Source of the DNA: Geothermobacter sp964441925
GTDB taxonomy: Bacteria > Desulfobacterota > Desulfuromonadia > Desulfuromonadales > Geothermobacteraceae
DNA: 5,214 nt
Assembly (NCBI GenBank): GCA_964441925.1
Contig: CAYTVY010000165.1
Span: 1-5,214, forward strand
Direction of reading: 5' to 3'
The notes under the pieces are model-generated. The model did no database searches and was not told where the DNA came from. It worked only from the letters and a program-made list of their open reading frames with translations. This document shows, piece after piece, positions 5,147 to 5,214 of the stretch. Both the position numbers and the translations under genes were made by a program. Within the stretch, counting starts at the first letter, position 1. Every line of letters starts with the position of its first letter.

Positions 5147-5214
5147 CTCCCGATATCATGCTCCCGTCGACCAACCCGCCGGAAAAACAGACGCGCTACC
5201 CCGCAGGCCAAAGA
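5143..5214 (-). CDS. C-terminal end of an unidentified upstream gene (partial)
   Basis: An open frame enters from the right edge of the window and runs 23 codons to a TGA at 5143-5145, ending LFFRRVGRREHDIGR. The stop overlaps the ATG of the PstS-like gene as ATGA, the same junction seen between the lipoprotein and the cytochrome. The composition (hydrophobic then basic) would suit the end of a membrane protein, but too little is present to name it. That it is a real gene rests on the overlap, the absence of stops in this short stretch, and the lack of promoter-like sequence here. Confidence 0.45.
   Translation of the reverse strand, partial: SLACGVARLFFRRVGRREHDIGR

Overview
The window is GC-rich (about 60% by eye) and almost fully coding, and every supportable gene lies on the minus strand. 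In transcription order (right to left) it holds: the last 23 codons of an unidentified gene; a secreted PstS-like substrate-binding protein; a membrane sensor of dCACHE-HAMP-PAS type with no output domain; a predicted beta-propeller lipoprotein; a compact multiheme cytochrome c of the hydroxylamine oxidoreductase (HAO) family; and a YgbA-family nitrosative-stress protein. The gene content, GC-rich codon use and multiheme cytochrome suggest an anaerobic respirer, perhaps a Desulfuromonadales/Geobacterales-like bacterium. That assignment is inference; no taxonomic marker is present.

Layout. Positions 5214-4316 hold the tail of an upstream gene, whose stop overlaps the start of the PstS-like gene (ATGA). 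Positions 4314-2884 hold the sensor, starting one base after the previous stop. Positions 2838-1789 hold the propeller lipoprotein, and its stop overlaps the cytochrome start (ATGA). Positions 1792-503 hold the HAO-family cytochrome, 457-86 hold ygbA, and 85-1 are non-coding with a heptanucleotide tandem repeat at the edge. The genes are tightly packed and could be read as one operon, with two likely internal control points.

The two gaps of about 45 bases in the gene string each carry a CRP/FNR-type palindrome of the form (T/C)TGAC-N4-GTCAA. One precedes the lipoprotein-cytochrome pair and the other precedes ygbA. Both are centred 42.5 bases upstream of the first base of the start codon I chose. 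This suggests a two-promoter regulon controlled by one FNR-family factor, possibly an NO-responsive HcpR/DNR-like protein, linking the cytochrome to reactive-nitrogen metabolism.

The cytochrome has nine CXXCH motifs, one more than classical HAO. It keeps the distal Asp-His pair but appears to lack the tyrosine that crosslinks the P460 haem. That is the pattern expected of HAO relatives that reduce nitrite, NO or hydroxylamine rather than oxidise hydroxylamine. Working model (inference): a periplasmic N-oxide-reducing or detoxifying module with a propeller lipoprotein partner, a cytoplasmic NO-stress protein, and an upstream binding-protein/sensor pair that may sense a ligand other than phosphate.
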